DNA from: Helicobacteraceae bacterium
GTDB taxonomy: Bacteria > Campylobacterota > Campylobacteria > Campylobacterales > Sulfurimonadaceae
Reading direction: 5' to 3'
DNA length: 7,680 nt
NCBI GenBank assembly: GCA_024635885.1
Contig: JAGXIA010000086.1
Coordinates: 1 to 7,680 of the forward strand
Position 1 is the stretch's first letter. Each line of letters opens with the position of its first letter. The notes below the pieces were generated by a model. That model was not told the DNA's origin and searched no databases. It saw only the letters and a program-made list of their open reading frames with translations. This document shows positions 6,403 to 7,680 of this stretch, one piece after another. The position numbers and the translations under genes are program-made.

Positions 6403-7493
6403 TGAGCTTTAAGTCGTTGAAAATTGGTAAGTACACTATTGATAAGCCTATCGTTCAAGGTGGTATGGGTGTTGGAATTAGTTGGGATCAATTAGCAGGA
6501 ACTGTATCAAATGAGGGTGGACTTGGTGTTGTTAGTAGTGTAGGTACAGGTTATTATGAAAGTAAAAGTCATGTAAAAAAATTAGTAGCAGACAGACCTT
6601 TAGATGCTTTAAACTTTTACTCTAAAGAAGGCTTAACTGCGATTGTAAAAAATGCAAGAAAGATTTGTGGAGATAAACCATTAGCTGTAAATGTTTTATA
6701 TGCTATTAATGATTATGGCCGCGTTGTAACTGATGCTTGTGAAGCTGGTGCAAATATGATTATCACAGGAGCTGGTTTACCTACCAATATGCCTGAATTT
6801 ACAGCTGATTATCCGGATGTGGCACTGATACCAATTGTTTCATCTGCAAAAGCTTTAAAAATTATATGTAAAAGATGGCAGAAAAGATACAACAGACTTC
6901 CTGATGCTGTTATATTAGAAGGTCCTAAAAGTGGAGGGCACCAAGGTTTCACCTACGAGCAGTGTGGCCTACCTGAGAATCAATTAGAAAACCTTGTTAA
7001 GCCTGTTGTTGAAGAAGCAGCACTTTGGGGAGATATCCCAGTTATTGCAGCTGGCGGTATTTGGGATAAGAATGATATTGAAGAGATGATGGCACTTGGT
7101 GCATCCGGTGTTCAGATGGGAACCCGTTTTATTGGGACACATGAGTGTGATGCGCATGCTAACTTTAAAGATGTTTTATTAGCGGCAAAAGAAGAAGATA
7201 TTCAACTCATGGGCTCACCTGTCGGTTATCCGGCACGTGGTGTAAGAACCAACTTAACCGCTTTAGTGGAAAAAAGAGAAGGTCCGGCTATTAAATGTAT
7301 TTCAAATTGTGTTGCGCCATGTAACCGTGGAGAAGAAGCTAAAGCAGTCGGTTTTTGTATAGCAGACAGATTGAGTGATGCTTATGAAGGGAACAAGGAA
7401 TTAGGTCTATTTTTCTCTGGAACAAATGGCTATAGATTAACTGAAATTATTTCAGTTAAAGAGTTAATGATAAAACTTACACAAGGCGAATAA
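6402..7493 (+). CDS. Nitronate monooxygenase / FabK-like FMN enzyme (2-nitropropane dioxygenase family)
   Basis: A 363-residue FMN-binding TIM-barrel protein of the nitronate monooxygenase/enoyl-ACP reductase II superfamily. Seen from the start: KPIVQGGMGVGIS (15-27) with the QGGM flavin signature, AVNVLY (95-100), ITGAGLP (121-127), EGPKSGGHQG (173-182) with H180 in the position of the nitronate monooxygenase active-site histidine, VIAAGGIW (214-221) and GVQMGTRFIGT (236-246) for FMN phosphate binding. Members either oxidise nitronates or reduce enoyl-ACP; sequence alone does not separate these here. A four-cysteine cluster near the C-terminus (C299, C303, C307, C319 in KCISNCVAPCNRG...GFC) is a notable extra. 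I chose ATG 6402 over an in-frame TTG at 6399 because of the ribosome binding site at 6391-6394. It overlaps tyrS by one base and precedes the amidase by 7, so it is co-expressed with both. No signal peptide or membrane segment is seen; cytosolic. Confidence 0.88.
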   Translation: MSFKSLKIGKYTIDKPIVQGGMGVGISWDQLAGTVSNEGGLGVVSSVGTGYYESKSHVKKLVADRPLDALNFYSKEGLTAIVKNARKICGDKPLAVNVLYAINDYGRVVTDACEAGANMIITGAGLPTNMPEFTADYPDVALIPIVSSAKALKIICKRWQKRYNRLPDAVILEGPKSGGHQGFTYEQCGLPENQLENLVKPVVEEAALWGDIPVIAAGGIWDKNDIEEMMALGASGVQMGTRFIGTHECDAHANFKDVLLAAKEEDIQLMGSPVGYPARGVRTNLTALVEKREGPAIKCISNCVAPCNRGEEAKAVGFCIADRLSDAYEGNKELGLFFSGTNGYRLTEIISVKELMIKLTQGE

Positions 7494-7500
7494 TCATTTG

Positions 7501-7680
7501 ATGTTACGTTGGTTTATTATACTTTTAATTTTTACACTCTCACTTCAGGCTTTAAGTGATAGTGAGATTTTAAAACGAGCTGACTCCTTAATGAAAACGC
7601 AAAACAGAAGTGATCAGTTTCGTGCATATAATGACTATAAAAATTTATATCTTCGTGCTATTATGTCTGAAGATGATAAG
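7501..7680 (+). CDS. N-acetylmuramoyl-L-alanine amidase, N-terminal part (3' end outside window)
   Basis: The frame is open from the ATG at 7501 to the end of the window, giving 60 residues. The protein begins MLRWFIILLIFTLSLQA, a compact signal peptide with a basic n-region, a hydrophobic core and a likely cleavage after LQA (residue 17), then LSDSEILKRADSLMKTQ, QFRAYNDYKNLYLRAIM and an acidic end. I recognise the SEILKRAD...FRAYNDYKNLYLRA pattern as the N-terminal region of Campylobacterota AmiA-type amidases, and an amidase is what sits at this place in the Campylobacter cluster; the catalytic zinc domain (Amidase_3) would lie beyond the window, so the call rests on N-terminal resemblance and context. 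Such enzymes cleave septal peptidoglycan in the periplasm and let daughter cells separate. A TTG directly before the ATG (7498) is an alternative start; AAGG at 7483-7486 is 11 bases from it and 14 from the ATG. The gene lies 7 bases after the flavoenzyme. Confidence 0.72.
   Translation, partial: MLRWFIILLIFTLSLQALSDSEILKRADSLMKTQNRSDQFRAYNDYKNLYLRAIMSEDDK

Noticed and set aside
1..7680. CRISPR array, insertion sequence, phage, toxin-antitoxin, defence genes or tRNA/rRNA genes
   Set aside because: No repeat arrays, terminal inverted repeats, transposase or integrase motifs, or tRNA-like cloverleafs were seen on either strand; coding density is near complete and the genes are housekeeping.

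Overview
The window looks like a piece of chromosome from a Campylobacterota (Epsilonproteobacteria) species, most likely a Sulfurimonas-like member. The DNA is AT-rich, codon use is A/T-biased and many lysines are encoded by AAA. Promoters show a -10 box with T/A-rich DNA and no clear -35. The gene order pyrH - rpoZ - spoT - tyrS - FMN enzyme - cell-wall amidase is, as I recall it, the order of the Campylobacter jejuni pyrH-to-amiA cluster. The genus is an inference from protein similarity I remember, not from a search.

Layout. Bases 2-169 (+) hold the last 55 codons of a gene that begins outside the window and ends in a lysine-rich tail, possibly a DEAD-box RNA helicase. Five bases further, tail to tail, lies an HD-GYP cyclic-di-GMP phosphodiesterase on the minus strand (175-1173). 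A 135-bp divergent intergenic region (1174-1308), the longest non-coding stretch here, carries a candidate promoter in each direction. It separates the phosphodiesterase from a PlsC-type acyltransferase (1309-1995, +). A short AT-rich gap (1996-2063) with a good TATAAT box then precedes a tight six-gene plus-strand run: pyrH (UMP kinase), rpoZ (RNA polymerase omega), spoT (bifunctional (p)ppGpp synthetase/hydrolase), tyrS (tyrosyl-tRNA synthetase), a nitronate monooxygenase/FabK-like flavoprotein, and the start of a secreted N-acetylmuramoyl-L-alanine amidase cut off by the window end.

How the genes fit together. Junctions within the run are 30, 5, -1, -1 and 7 bases, so the genes are probably co-transcribed and in places translationally coupled. 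The operon joins pyrimidine nucleotide supply, a polymerase subunit, the stringent-response enzyme and a tRNA-charging enzyme, all tied to growth rate, with a flavoenzyme and a peptidoglycan hydrolase. The acyltransferase (phospholipid synthesis) and the HD-GYP protein (second-messenger turnover) are separate transcription units.

All complete genes look intact. I see no mobile element, CRISPR array, RNA gene, phage gene or defence gene, and no convincing new system. The points most worth a look are modest: an omega subunit whose N-terminus departs from the MAR motif used in the E. coli ppGpp site 1, an obligatory TTG start on spoT five bases after rpoZ, and a four-cysteine cluster in the flavoenzyme.
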